Source: Aurelia coerulea
Taxonomy: Eukaryota > Cnidaria > Scyphozoa > Semaeostomeae > Ulmaridae
Assembly (NCBI GenBank): GCA_039566865.1
Contig: CM076945.1
Location: 4,453,501-4,517,500, forward strand
DNA length: 64,000 nt
Direction: 5' to 3'
In this document: positions 1 through 12,300 of the stretch, piece by piece
Layout: every line of letters begins with the position of its first letter
Position numbering within the stretch: the first letter of the stretch is position 1
Position numbers and translations under genes: made by a program
The notes under the pieces: model-generated
The model's database searches: none
Told to the model about the DNA's origin: nothing
Seen by the model: the letters and a program-made list of their open reading frames with translations, nothing else

Positions 1-838
1 TATGGCAGTTCACACTTGAATATAATTAGCAATAGAATGATAATGGATGCCACTATATTATACATTAAGACTACTCAACGCTTTAAGTGAAACTCCAAAC
101 AGCAGTTACCCCCCCCCCCTTTTTTTATTTTGTTGTATATATTCTTTGTAATGGATTGTTTATTGTAAGTGTCCCTCATAGTGGGAACACGATGACCTTG
201 GGTCTTTTCCCGCTATGAGGGGCACAGTTGAATGTAAATAGTAAATATTAGAGTTGTAATTGTTTTAAGTTGATATGAAAAAAAAAAAAACATATGCAGA
301 AACGGAATTTGAAATATTGTCAAAGGATCTGCAATCGTCCTTTCAGCTGTTCTGCGGGAAAGGGTGCTTGGGTTGAGCGATAATTTTACACGCGTTTATT
401 CGAAAAGTTTAATTGAGTGACGTTTTAGTTTTTATCACTGTTGTGCAAATTCAAAAATTCGTCAAATTTACAAAATGTATCGACATACTGCTGATCGATA
501 GAAGTTAAAATGTTTCATATGTATACTCTCAATTACATGGCAAGCAGGCTGGCCCCATTACCCATTAGCCGAGATCTCGTTTGCTGTCTTCTGGGCTAGC
601 CCTGCACAGCGGGCTGGAAGTTGCACATATGTGAGAAATCTGAGGCTGAGAATCTGCAATGCATGCACTTGACAAACAGATTATTCGATTCGATTGTGGC
701 ATCAAGTATCTTAAAGCCAAGGCTGGCATTCTTTATGTGAGTATTTTCGGATAATTTAGACTAGATCCTCTTGAGTCAGCCCCGTCCCCCCCCCCCCCAT
801 CCATGAAATCCAGTACCTAAAATTGTAAAGTTTCAAAC
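1..838 (-). other. RSPH9 intron, left-edge part; no gene seen
   Basis: This stretch follows RSPH9 exon 3 on the minus strand, so it is read as the intron leading to exons beyond the left edge. It holds a C-run followed by a T-run near 111-127 and an A-run near 279-290. I searched it for the missing RSPH9 C-terminal exon and did not find a convincing match. Confidence 0.5.
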
Positions 839-968
839 CTTCAAACATTCTGTTATGGAGAACTTCTCCTGTTGGTGCCCTGATATAAGCACCTCTTGGT
901 ACAATTGCAACTTCTGAATCTATTGCTGATATGATAGTGGCCAAGCGATCTTCCTCTTTGACCAGCAC
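839..968 (-). CDS. RSPH9: RSPH9 exon 3
   Basis: The acceptor is the AG at 970-969 and the exon opens VLVKEEDRLA. The donor GT is at 838-837, after the first base of the glycine codon in MFEG. The 130-nt exon carries the AIVPRGAYI block typical of RSPH9. The open frame continues a little past the donor into a C/G-run, which is intron read-through. Confidence 0.85.
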
Positions 969-3524
969 CTAAAAATCAAAGTTGATAATGTTGCGTTCAA
1001 AGTTACTGTAAAACCTTTTGTTATGCTCTGAGGGAGCAATGCAATCTTGGGGACTCTAAAAGGGGGATTAGAGCAGAGGGGGGTTAAAAGAGAAGGGGCA
1101 ATAAGAGAAGAAGTTTTATTAATGAAGTAATATGACAAGACTTGACATCTTTTTGGATTTTTTATTTCATATTTTTTCAAGTAAACATGAATTTTATTAG
1201 TCAATTTGTCTAAGTCAAATGTGCAAATTCAATGCAATTCAAACACATCGGAATTAACATTTAAACTGCTTTTGCTAATACATGGAAAACCTTGACCACC
1301 CTCGCATCAGCTTATGGAGGGGGCTTGATACAGAGGGAGTTCTTTAAAATTTTGGCTCAGAGGGAGAAGATAAGAGAGGGGGCTTGATAGAAATGTAGCT
1401 AAACAGAGCAAGTAAAACGTTCTACACCTCTAGAATGATACATATACAGTTGTAGATACTGGGTGAGTAGGGGGAACCCTTACAAAAAAGTTCAGCTTGC
1501 AACAAGCTTGCACAAGCTTGGCAGAAGCATGATTTTGGCTTGAAGAAGCTTGAATTGAGTATGTGGAAACAATTGTTGACAGTTTCCACGAATGATTAGA
1601 GCTTGATCAAGTTTGACAACAATCTGATGCTAGAATTATTCTGTGAGCCTCCCTCATGATTGCACTTACCATGTTAGCATTTTCATCATCATCATCTTGT
1701 TCTCCTTCTTCAGCACCTGGTGCCTTCTCTGCATATTCATACTCATGTGATGGGTCTCCAGTGAATCTCCCTTTCAGAAGCAAGCACCTCCTTTTTGTAT
1801 CATCGTCAGGAAGTTGCAGTAGTCCCCATTTTATGCAATCAAGGCTATGATAAGAAGTAAACTAAGACTAGGTCCTGGAATAAGGTCCAGCAAAATGGCT
1901 ACAGCTTTAATGTTTCTCTTGAATGTTGTTGGCCTGTCCTGGAAAAAGGAGCTTTCTTATAAGAAATAAAAGGTCCCTTTGTCCCAGAATTTCTTATGGA
2001 AATGGAAACCCTATCAGCAGGCACATCTCCATGTTCTTAATCAGGGAGCTTCTTAATCTACCAATTGGACCCCCAGCACAAACGTCTTTTAAAAAATCAG
2101 CCTTTTTTGGGCAAAAATATGCCCTCAATCAGGCAAAATATTGGTAAACAATAAACTTTTTATGGGGTTGCCCCTTCGATTTTATCTTCGTTTGTACTTA
2201 CAAATTGACACAATACCAGCACACACAAGCTTTAATCGCTACATGGAGTTCTTTGCCAGGGTGCATTCCATGTAAAGCCTATGCCGAAGGTACGCCGAGC
2301 CCCAAGCTTTCGTACGCCAGGTATTTTCAGGGAGAGAGAACACACGTCATATACATTTGATCACATCAAGGGAAACTGCTAATTCACATAAGAAAAGATC
2401 GAGGACAACTTCACATTCACGCCAAGGTAGGCAGATTTTCGCATGGGGTCACACCAAGAACCGATTTTATTGAAAAACTGATGCCGCTACGCCAACAAAA
2501 AGTCAGGGCTACGCCGAAGATCTTTGGGCCTAAGTGCATGGAATGCACCCTGGGTCATTTGAAAAAGATAGACCCATTCAGGGCGAATTTTTCCCGATTT
2601 ATTTGCCTTTGCAAAAATACACATATCCGCAACAAAGATTGACTAGATGTTTTGATAAATGTCAGAATTTACTCTTAAAAGGTTGGTATGACCTGCAAAA
2701 CAGTTTATATCAAATGTGCAGAATGAAAAAAATACAGACTGACTCATTCAATCAACCCATTTGAACAAGAAAAAAGATTTTATGAAACTTGCGAGTGCGA
2801 GTCCATGGACAACGGAAGAAAGTTTGCCTGAAAAACTTCACATTTTCGGAAATATCATCTTCAACAAAACACAAGCAAAGAATATTGTACAGAAAGGCGT
2901 CAGCAAAATATTTTCATTGTGTTTTTGAAAAATCTGAAATCCAGGCGCCTTATCCAAAGAAGATTGTGCGATTCTGACGAAAATGGCATTAGACCCATTC
3001 AGGGGGACAGTACTCTAATTCAAAAATGTTTTATTGCCACTATATCGTGTGTTGGTTCCTTGCGCCTTTCCAAATTTTTATTTGTGAAATAAATACTTTA
3101 TTGGGAGAGCACAAGGAAACTTCCGCTTTTAATTTTGACTCCCTTGTTTCCTTGGGCTCTCCCAAAAAGCATTTATTTGGTTTTTGTACGAGTGAAACTG
3201 AAGGATGACTGAAAAGGTTGGATGAAAAGAAAATCAATACCAGCAGCCGGCTCTGCAATTTCGCGAGAGAGAACATTCAAATCAATTACATAGGTACCTG
3301 TAAAGTGTTTTTCTGTCTCTAAGCTCATCGTTACCAACACCCTGCACAATAAAATAGTCCATCTTGTATCCAAGGATCTTGCCCCAAAATTGAATCCTTC
3401 GAAACTGTTGTTGTGTTTTCAAAATTACGAGCGATGACTGCAACGCAGCTTTTTGCTCCACACTAAGGATAACTCCACTACTTGCCACATAGTCAATGTC
3501 TAAATGTAGACCATCTGAATCCAT
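839..3524 (-). CDS. RSPH9: RSPH9, radial spoke head protein 9 (gene, 3' incomplete)
   Basis: RSPH9 is a subunit of the radial spoke head of motile-cilium axonemes. Three minus-strand exons are visible: 3298-3524, 1670-1844 and 839-968. They join in frame (phases 2, then 0) and give the N-terminal ~177 residues of a protein that is about 276 residues in human. Recognisable blocks in order are an MDSDGLHLDI start, RRIQFWGKILG followed by DYFIVQG and RKTLY, then LLLKGRFTGDPSHEYEY with an acidic stretch, then AIVPRGAYIRAP and NRMFEGL. All correspond in order to animal RSPH9 as I remember it. Every junction has GT donors and AG acceptors. The C-terminal ~100 residues must lie left of position 1. 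The identification rests on family recollection and is strong because three separate exons agree. Confidence 0.88.
969..1669 (-). other. RSPH9 intron 2
   Basis: Intron between RSPH9 exons 2 and 3. It contains purine-rich phrases of the type AGGGGGCTTGATA near 1060-1110 and 1315-1395, which look like degenerate repeats. No gene is seen. Confidence 0.6.
1670..1844 (-). CDS. RSPH9: RSPH9 exon 2
   Basis: This 175-nt exon lies between acceptor AG 1846-1845 and donor GT 1669-1668. Its first base completes the serine codon begun by the last two bases of exon 1. It encodes SLDCIKWGLLQLP, then KGRFTGDPSHEYEY and an acidic Glu/Asp run ending ENANM. The KGRFxGDPSxEYE block is diagnostic of RSPH9. Confidence 0.87.
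2257..2552. mobile_element. Non-autonomous DNA element in RSPH9 intron 1
   Basis: The ends are inverted: CAGGGTGCATTCCATG at 2257 and CATGGAATGCACCCTG at 2552. The body repeats a degenerate phrase around 'tacgccgaag'. The CAGGG termini suggest a hAT-type MITE, but no matching 8-bp duplication is visible in the flanks. Confidence 0.55.
3087..3178. repeat. Imperfect hairpin in RSPH9 intron 1
   Basis: Arms of about 35 bp (around GGGAGAGCACAAGGAAAC and GTTTCCTTGGGCTCTCCC) flank a ~25-nt loop and are bordered by AAATAAAT/ATTTATTT. It is probably a small foldback element. Confidence 0.6.
3298..3524 (-). CDS. RSPH9: RSPH9 exon 1 (start codon at 3524)
   Basis: The ATG is at 3524-3522. The 227-nt exon ends in ACTTTACAG before the donor GTACCT at 3297. 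It encodes 75 codons plus two bases. This ATG is chosen because the sequence from the first residue (MDSDGLHLD) matches the N-terminus expected for RSPH9. Confidence 0.87.
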
Positions 3525-3627
3525 TGCTCTGTTAGTTCAACTGGAAGCGAGTGAAAGAGGTCGAAAATAAGAGCTGACCTGACCGTTCAGCAAACTTCAG
3601 CTTTGAAAACAGTAGGCCGTTTAGCTT

Positions 3628-3641
3628 GTTGTTATAGCAAC
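3628..3641. promoter_or_regulatory. X-box (RFX-binding) motif upstream of RSPH9
   Basis: GTTGTTATAGCAAC fits the X-box consensus RYYNYY-N(1-3)-RRNRAC exactly and is nearly palindromic. It lies 104 bp before the RSPH9 start codon. RFX factors drive ciliary genes in animals through such sites, so the placement fits the gene's function. Binding itself is inferred. Confidence 0.65.
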
Positions 3642-3679
3642 TATGCTTAGCCTCAAGGTGAAATTGCGCCTTCGTCGCG

Positions 3680-3693
3680 GTCATTACAGCAAC
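3680..3693. promoter_or_regulatory. Second X-box-like motif upstream of RSPH9
   Basis: GTCATTACAGCAAC also satisfies RYYNYY-N2-RRNRAC, with a perfect 3' half-site. It lies about 50 bp from the first motif, 156 bp before the start codon. Confidence 0.45.
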
Positions 3694-4148
3694 CACATCG
3701 AGACATCGAGCGAGTGTCTTTTATTTTAAATCGAAAAATTGTTAGCTACAAAAGCAACTGGTCTAATTCGATCATTTAAGAAAATACAAATTAATAAATA
3801 TTTTGAAGAAATGATCTAGAGGATAAAATTTCGAAGGCATACATTGCATCTGCAGGTGGCCCCTCCCAGCTCTTGACTAGCCAGATTTTCTGCTGATTTT
3901 ATATCATGCAGCAATCTAGCAGAAGATCCAAAATCTGCGGCCCAGACCTGAGACTATTTGGAACGGACGATGTTTGGTTGGGCCTATGGTGCTGTAGTGC
4001 TGCAAATCACTTTGACGACGTGAAGGTCGATTGGAGGTTCTTGTTTCGAAAATATTTTGCATGAAGTCAGGATTTAGCAGGTTTACAGTTTTGAAAATCT
4101 CAATGCATATAGGTAACTTAGCCTATTTACATGCACCGTGCATTTTTC

Positions 4149-4418
4149 TTATTTGCCAAAGTAGTTTTTCATAAGAAGAATTATGGTCATCATAAACAAA
4201 ACATAGGGCTGTCTTTCGATAGATCTAGCTGATGAGAAAAACCATACTAATAAAGGGCAGTAGTTAAAGTTAGAAAATACAAAGCTTTGGTCGAGTACCT
4301 TTTTCTCTGCAAAGCCAAGAAATGACTTAACTGTTTTAAGTGCATTTAGCTGGGTTGCTGCTTTTTTGTAAAGATCAGACATGTGGAGGCCAAAGTTTAG
4401 TTTATGGTCGAGAGTCAT
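4149..4418 (-). pseudogene. LINE reverse-transcriptase C-terminal fragment
   Basis: The minus frame reads TLDHKLNFGLHMSDLYKKA, then LNALKTVKSFLGF and FSNFNYCPLLVWFF. These are blocks found downstream of the YADD catalytic box in CR1/L2/RTE-type non-LTR retrotransposons. The fragment has no catalytic domain, and the frame degenerates after 'SIER', where RALCFVYDD appears in another frame. It is a dead, 5'-truncated copy. Confidence 0.75.
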
Positions 4419-5706
4419 TTAGAACTTGAAGAGTGGGGGGAGGGTGGGATGGGCTTGTAGTAGGGTGCCAAAAATGGATTCTAGGGGAAGTAAACCGAAG
4501 ATGAGCGAAAACTTTTGGACTTCTTTAAATGGGATGGGAATACTTTATTTTTGTGCTTTCTGGTACATTCTGTCAGAAGATTATTTCAAAAAGGAGAATG
4601 GCTTCATGACAGGGGGCAGATCTTGCCGGAAAGAGAGTACCAAGCAGAGCTTTCTCCTCGAAATGGGCAAATGCCCTATGATTTCCCCCTAAATCTATCG
4701 CTTTACTAGTATCATTATGACATCAAAAGAAACTTTGGGACATGCTACAGAATAAAAGTGTCCCGATTGAAAATTTGGGACATACTTCTATAAACGTACA
4801 TAAAATGCTTATTGAAATTTCAAGATACTGTTACCAGAGTATAAAAAGATTAACGATATCTAAACTGAAGGATTTTTACTGCTACAAAAAGTCCACGATT
4901 GTTTCTGTGCTTTAGTGATCTTCAATCAGTCTTCCTGAAAGAGAAATGTTTAGCTTTCAATTTCATAATTTTCCAAAGCAGGAGAGAGTGGGCCTACTTC
5001 ACCGGGGGGTAAGTTGTCACAGTCATGAACTGTATGAAAACACAAAATGAGGAAACCTTTGGCAACTATGTTTCCTCGGAGGGAAGGACGTACTTCCTTT
5101 GGTACTACTTCTTGCAATTGTATCAGCAGCATCAAATGAATTGAAGCATTTACCGTAAGTCCTCGAATAAGCCATCGCCCAGGGGGGGGAGACAATTTTT
5201 TGGGACTTACCACCCACCCTGTCCAAATCACATATCCACAAATCACAATTTTCACAAAACAATTAACAAACTTGCAGTATTTTGCAAATTTGTTTTGCAG
5301 ACTTGTGTTATTTGATGTATTTTTATCATAACTCTCATGTTTGGATGGAAATTGGTGTTACAAATTTGATTTTATCGCACTGCTACTGATTTTGACCATT
5401 TTGTAACTTTCCTTGACCATACAAAGAAAAATGCTGTCTTTGACGTAAATATTATGGAAGGCTGATTTTAAATTAATTGTTATATTTTCAGAAGGTAAAT
5501 TCCTGGAGGTATTAGCACACCAAATCTGGTTCCTCTACCTACATTATCAGGCGTTCCCTGGTTAATATTAATATCATTGGAGTGTAGCCAGCAATTACAA
5601 TTTCATCCGATCTTCTATTGACGAAGTGAGAAACTTTGATTCACCATCGATTCTGTTCCTGAGGTGAGCAGGGTGAGAGAGCAACACTTTTCACAGTGGC
5701 TCAGTT
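4419..5706. other. Intergenic, no gene seen
   Basis: Short open frames here have no recognisable domains. There are short G-runs near 5005 and 5185. Confidence 0.4.
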
Positions 5707-5710
5707 TTAA

Positions 5711-5942
5711 GGCCCCCCACCCACATATACGCCTGAAATTATTCATACCTATGCCAAATCTGGAGTATTTTCAATAGTTATATTTGCTAACCAATTCACA
5801 AGATATTTCATTCCTTGAAATGTCTCTTGTAGCACTTGTTTCAGCCTTTTATCACATTTTGACGAAACTTCTGCCACAGTAAAATTGGTCCTCAAATAGA
5901 ACGATGCAAAATAATTTGGCATAGGTATGAATAATTTCGGGC
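5711..5942. mobile_element. TTAA-flanked MITE
   Basis: An inverted repeat (GAAATTATTCATACCTATG at about 5734 and its complement ending near 5936) lies between TTAA at 5707-5710 and TTAA at 5943-5946. TTAA duplications are used by piggyBac-type and some Kolobok-type elements. It is non-coding. Confidence 0.55.
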
Positions 5943-6252
5943 TTAACTGTAAACTAAAAAAATATACAGGTTAAAAACATCGAAATAAACAAAAATAATT
6001 ACAATTGATTGATACCACTGAAACATTAGTCCTGAAGCTATATGAGAAATACAGGACGAGCAAGTGCATGGAAGCCAATAAACTGGGAATTTTCATCAAC
6101 AACCAAGCAACCTGCAAGCCTTCGCTCTCATGCCCAACATCCACCAAACCGACAACGGAGACCCAAAACGAATCCCCCCTCCCCCAACTCAGCATAAATC
6201 TTGTTCATGTAAAACTCTGTCAAGTCAATGAAAAATCTTCCAAACACTCACC

Positions 6253-6353
6253 TTAAATTATGCTTTTGCCCAAAGCAAGGAAATAAGCCAGAACCAGGCT
6301 GAAAGTCGCCTTAATGATGCCATTCGAATGTTGCATTGCGTTCATGCCACCAC
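6253..6353 (-). CDS. Cys-rich GPI protein, exon 4 (terminal)
   Basis: The acceptor is the AG at 6355-6354 (ATTACAG/GTGGTGG) and the stop codon TAA is at 6255-6253. Two bases complete the glycine codon left open by exon 3, and 32 codons follow. The peptide ends with a small-residue site (SNG) and a hydrophobic tail ATFSLVLAYFLALG, the layout of a GPI signal. The phase match with exon 3 and the tail support the call. Confidence 0.7.
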
Positions 6354-9300
6354 CTGTAATTTAAAATGCAGATATAGTTTTCAAAGTAATGACAAGTGCA
6401 TTATTTTTCACTATAGAAATTAACAACACGTGGAAAGCTTTTGGGAAAAGGACACAACTCTGAATTATTATGGCTTCTTTTTTTAACCTAAGTAGATTTC
6501 TCCTTTACTTGAGCAATTGACCCGCGGGGGAGGGGTACTCCCATATTTGACCTGACGGGATGTGCCGCTCAACAGGGTGTCCTTTTACGGTAAAAATTAT
6601 GCGACAGGGTGTCCTTTTCTAACGAAATTTATGCGACAGGGTATTATAATAGGTAAGAAAATTGTGCGACAGGGTATCACAAGCAAAAATCGCGTTCCAC
6701 TCTGTATTTGAGAGGCAAAATTTTTATGCGACAGGGTATACTTTTGACCCATTTTTTATGCGACAGGGTGCAGGGTGTCGAGAGGCTTTTCACACTCTCC
6801 CGCCACTTCCTTAGTCACGTACCCCCCCCCAGACAATTGATCACTTTTAGCCTTGCCATTCACTCATTTTTTTATAAGAAACTAAGGACTGGGACTGAGA
6901 GGTGGTTTCTTTACCTTGGGTACCATACTCTCTAACATAAAGTGGAGACTCTCTTCCCCTCCTTATCGCACCCTTAGGGGGGTGGCGTGCTCCCGGCCAC
7001 CCGCTGGGTATCTCCATAACCAATAAAGTTGTAAAGTTGCAATTTTGCATATAAATGTGCTTCTGAACAGGTCCTTAGATTTTCACTTGTCACACGACTT
7101 GTTGCAAGGCAACCAAGCAGTAATGGCGCCTTATATACACCCCAGTCTAAGTGCTCCAGTACGTTCTACCTCGGTGATTTCCTCGGTGAAACAATTTTAG
7201 CAAAATAGGTCCCCGGACAAGACGTGAATCTCCCCGGTATGAAATTCCTCACAAGTGTGACCTCGACCGCAAATTGGCGAACCCTAGGGAGAATTTTGAG
7301 AAAATATTTCATTGTAGAAACAGTACCCCCCCCCCAATAATTATGCCGTCCGCCTTGCATAATTGGAACCCCCCGGTGAAAATGTGACCACATATTTCGG
7401 TCACTAGGACCCCGGTGAATATCTGACCTCTCACCGGGGCACTTAGACGGCGGTGCTTATATGGAATAGGATTGACTGAACAGGCAAACAAGGTGTTGGC
7501 TTCTAACATACAAAGAACAGACTCACCTTTCAATTGTTCACATTTCTTTGTACTGCCAGGTGCCCCACATGTTTCTATCCCTTTTCCCCCTCCACCTCCT
7601 TCGAGCTTACCCGCACCTACACTATCTGCTTGAGACGTGAAGAGGTTCTGGCCATTTGTACAATACGCTTTCCCAGTTAGCTGAAACGGAGTGAACTTTG
7701 CTTTCAAGATGATAGCTGTGCCACTGAAAGTTTTACCCAGATCTTTTGGTGTGAGCTTAGTGATTTCTTTTTTCATATCGACACACATGCCTTCAGCTTT
7801 CTTACATGGGTCGACCTTAGTGAGGACTTTAATTGCGCAATTAGCAATCCTGACTTTTGGAAGCTTGCAAACAGTGCCTACAACACCAAGACAGGCAGTA
7901 CCCATCAAGCTTCCTGGATTAGGCACGGAGAAATCAGCGGCTATTCCTGCATCAAGTCCAATACCAGCTGAAAATGAGCCAGTGACACAGCTGGAACTTT
8001 TTGATACCGATGCCTTTAAATTTCCCTCAGCAACAAGTCGTGCAGCCATCATCATCTTCAATGGAATACCGTTGACAGCAACAGTGACCTGAATAAGAGC
8101 AAAAAACGCGTTTCATATCCTTTTGGCCCTCTTTTGCTGAACTTTGTTTTGTCACATCTATATTTTTGATTTGATGATTTCCCATCACAGGGACCCCAGG
8201 AAATTGTATAACCCCCAATGATAAAGCTCCTCCGTAGCCTCTCTTGCCATCGGGAAGCTGATGCCTATGATTAGACTGGCGTAGTCTACGTGATGATCAG
8301 AAATCGAAAGCGAGGCGTGCGAACAGAATCGAAAACGAGGCAATAAATCATAGCTTCACAATCGCAAAGGAGGCTATGGAGGAGATTTATTAATGGGGGG
8401 GGGGGGGTTATACAATTTCCTGGGGCCCATGTGTTCCCATTATTAATTACGTCATTGAAATATAATTAACTCTGTATACAAATACAAAATTGCTGTTTAA
8501 AAATCTCCGACAGGGGCAGGCCTTGCAACGACTATCCAAATGAAGTTTTCCTCGCCTCACACACATCTTTTACGGATATCTTGGCCTCCTGTTCACAAAA
8601 TATTGACACCAGTTGTGCCGACACAATAGAAAAATGGGTGATGCCAGCACTGAAAAAGTGGGGTGGACATGTGGCAAGACTGATCGCCAGAAATGGAAAA
8701 TGCTTTAAAAGGAAAGCATTTTTACGCATCGAAATGTTCGTTTGGTCATATATAGATCCATTTGTCATGAAGAACCAGCAAATTTGTCGTGGAGATTGCC
8801 AAGTTTTTGTACATTCAAATTTTCTCCTGTTTTCTATTTTTTTGGAATCGTGTGACGTGAATGCTAGCAAAAATAGTGGTATCTCCATTTAGCATCTAAT
8901 CCTAATTCGACACAGCATACTTGTTGAAGATGGACCCAGTAAGACCGAATCGTTCTAAAATATAGCCTAGCCATAGACTGACGACGTGATTCCGTACATT
9001 CGTTCAACGTTTTTAATCTCATGTTTTTTTTACTCACACAAATGTGCAGCCATAACATCATCCAATTCATTACGGACCACTGAGACTCGTCGTCCTTGCT
9101 CGCAGATTTATTATCAAGCTGCCGTTTCTGATTGATGCTCCAAAAATCATGGTACATATACCGTCCAAATGTTACCTGTTTCAAACTATTTTGGTATCGT
9201 GCAAACACTGTCTAATTCTCCCTAGCAAAACCTAATACACTCATTTTTTTATAAGAAACTAAGGTCCAGGGCTGGTAGGCAGTTTCTTAATTTTTTGGGC

Positions 9301-12300
9301 CATTTTGCTACCACAAGTTTCTTCATGTTTCTTATATTTTTATTGCCGGAATTTTAGAGTCGATTTTGTCTTGTCTAAAGGGCTCCCAAATTACTTAGTA
9401 CAATCTCAAAACGAGTAAATAACATGATTCGCACTCAAAATAATGTCCAAATAGTTGCTTTAACTGAACAATGTCAAAATATTTTTGAGTGTGATAGGAA
9501 AATTAAAACTGAAAATTTCAGAAGTTTCTTAGCTTTTTTCAATTCAGATAGGGTTGTTTCTTAGCTTTCGAAAAAATGAGCCTACCGTTTCTTATAAGCG
9601 GTTTCTTATAAAAAAATGAGTGTATTATCATTAGTTTAAAGAGCCATTGACACCCAGGATCCTTTGCCCACCGTGGAGAGGAAAACATAACACAAACACA
9701 GCTTGCTTGCAGAAAGAGAGAAGATGCGATGGCGACAAACTTGTATAGTATCATATCAGATTGAGCGATTATTCATATTCAGACAGGTGGAACCAATGCC
9801 TTCTACTGCAGTGCAGATCCATATTTTCCGCTTAGGCCAAATTCGATTTTCAGATAATCTGAAATTACAACATGCCCGCAAAGGAGCCTGGGTGACAATG
9901 GCTCTTTAATTCATAGCAAAAAATCAGTTGACACTAACCTCTGCACCAACACGAAATACACCAAGAAGACCAACGTCTGCATCCACGACAATCGATTTTT
10001 GAATTTGCGTGTTGAAATTCTTCTCGAAACCGACATCAAATTTAACACCTTTCAGAGGGTCGAATGTTGCAATGGCCTTTTTGATACTCAGTACAGCATC
10101 GTTATCATAGGAAACAGACGCTTTGAAAGATCCCTTAGCATCAAGCTTAAGGTGGTATTCAGCAACAGCTTGCACTTTTACTTCAATGATCACAGGAACG
10201 TAGCCAAACACGAAAGTCTTTCTTATGAGCACCATCGGTTGACATTGCAACTTGCTTGTTGGATTCCCGCAGATAGAGCATTTTTTGCCAATGCAGTGCG
10301 TAAGGTACAACTTTTTCTTGGTCAATGGCATTGTCTTAGCTTGAGTTGTCTCAATCTTAGCCAGCGCCTTCACTGCGACTTTTCCATGCAATTCAATATT
10401 TATTTGTCCCTTGCTTATGTCAGCTTCGACGCTCAGTCCTCCGGTTGGTGTTACAGAGCCACTCAAGCTCAGAGGCCCACTGGTATAGTCATATGATTGT
10501 CCAGCACCGACTATAGCCAAGCATGCAGAGCCTTTCCCGCCAACTTTTATCTTACAGGGTTTACTCGGGTCTAAACAAGCACCAATTCCTTTGCCAATGT
10601 CACCAATACAGCTACTGCCAGCAGGGGACAAGCACTCAACGAAATCAACTATAGGCTTTGCAATCTTTTTTGCTAGATCGGCAGCATGATCAAATGTCGT
10701 CATGCGACCACATTTCAAATTTTGGTTAAAAAGGGCATTGCATCCGTCTGGGCAGTTGGCAGGGCATTGTTTGCATGTACCGCTTGCGTAAAAGCTGCCC
10801 CCTTTGCACCACAAACTTTTCGATTTGTCACAGTCTGTGTCCTCATTACATTTCGTTCCAGCACGAAACCCATTCTTTGGGGCACATAGGGCTTCAGTTT
10901 GGGAGATTTTCTCACATCGTCCACTTTTACAAATATTGTTGTCCCCAGAGCCAACGATGTTCAGGGGGCACGTTTCATAGTCATCGTGTTTTCTTTTGCA
11001 TTTTCCACCACAACCAATGGTTACTCGACCATCACACCAACCACTTTCACAGTTGTCATTCGTTGAGCATGCGAAATTCGCCGCCATCTTCCTTCCGCAG
11101 TATCCACAAGTACACTGGCCACTGACGCAACTGTTTGAATCACTGCCAGAAAGGCATCTTTGACCATCTGCTACTTTTGCTCTGCACCGACCACTGCAAC
11201 CAAATGTGACGGACCCATGGCACCAACCGCTGGCACAGTTGTCGTTTGTGGAGCACGCCAGACCAATTGCCAATTTCTTGCCACATTTTCCACAGGTACA
11301 CTGGCCACTGGCACAACTGTTACCATCATTACCCCCTAGACAATTCTGATTATCTGCAATTCTTAATTTGCAACGACCCCGACATCCAATTGTGACAGAT
11401 CCGTCGCACCAGCGGCTTATACAGTTGTCATTTGTGGAACAAGAATAGCCAGTTGGCAATCGTCGACCGCATCGTGAGCAAGTACATTGTTTACTGACGC
11501 AACTGTTTGCATCGCCATTTTGTAAGCAGGCCCCGCCATCAGCAACCTGAAAAACGATAACATCAATTAAACATAGTCAGGAAGTGCTGCGTACTGGGTT
11601 TATTAACAATTTGCATTGTCGATGCTCCTACAATTGCGGTGACAAACGCATCTTCACGTAAGATGCGCTGCGATTGTTCTAATTTTAAAAGCTCGGTTTC
11701 CACAAAAAACTAGCCTGCGCACAGACTTTACGGAACTTAGACTACGGAACTTAGACTACGGACTGCGCAGGAGAAAGCGGGAGAAAAGGAAAAGTACTTT
11801 TCCTTTTCTCCCCTTTTCTCCTGCGCAGTCCGTAGTCTAAGTTCCGTAAAGTCTGTGCGCAGGCTACAAAAAACAGCCTCTGCGACGTCCAAGTCCAATT
11901 CCTTCCATTGATAAGGTTCATCCCGGCTTTCCGGAAATTAGCAACAAACTTCAGGACGTTGATTCTATGACATAATAGAGGTCAATTAACGAGGAAGCTC
12001 CCAATTACCTTACAACTCTGTTCAAAAGGTTGTCGGATAAGTGTTAGATAGCTTCGTAGTACTTGTTGGGGATACGAATCCTCAAAGTTCAAAGCAACGG
12101 TTATCCCCCAAAAAGGAAACCTGATATCATGCGCAGAGCGCATGTTTGGTTTTGTGGTAAAAATGTGGGGGGATAATCCGGCCACAATCCAAACAAGAAT
12201 TAGCAAGGAAACAAAGAAATTCTCGCGCATGGTAATAGGTTTCCCAGTGTGTTGATCTGCTTTGAACTTTACCAGCATATTTTTCATTTTTTTCATTTTA

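Larger units (their letters stand above)
3525..4148. other. RSPH9 5' flank
   Basis: Apart from the two X-box motifs, no gene or delimitable repeat is seen. It presumably holds the RSPH9 promoter and 5' UTR. Confidence 0.5.

Noticed and set aside
7691..8092. 133-codon plus-strand frame
   Set aside because: Shadow of exon 3 of the minus-strand Cys-rich gene.
8532..8892. Overlapping open frames on both strands (118 and 103 codons)
   Set aside because: No family, starts are not convincing, and the stretch lies in an intron of the Cys-rich gene; treated as chance.
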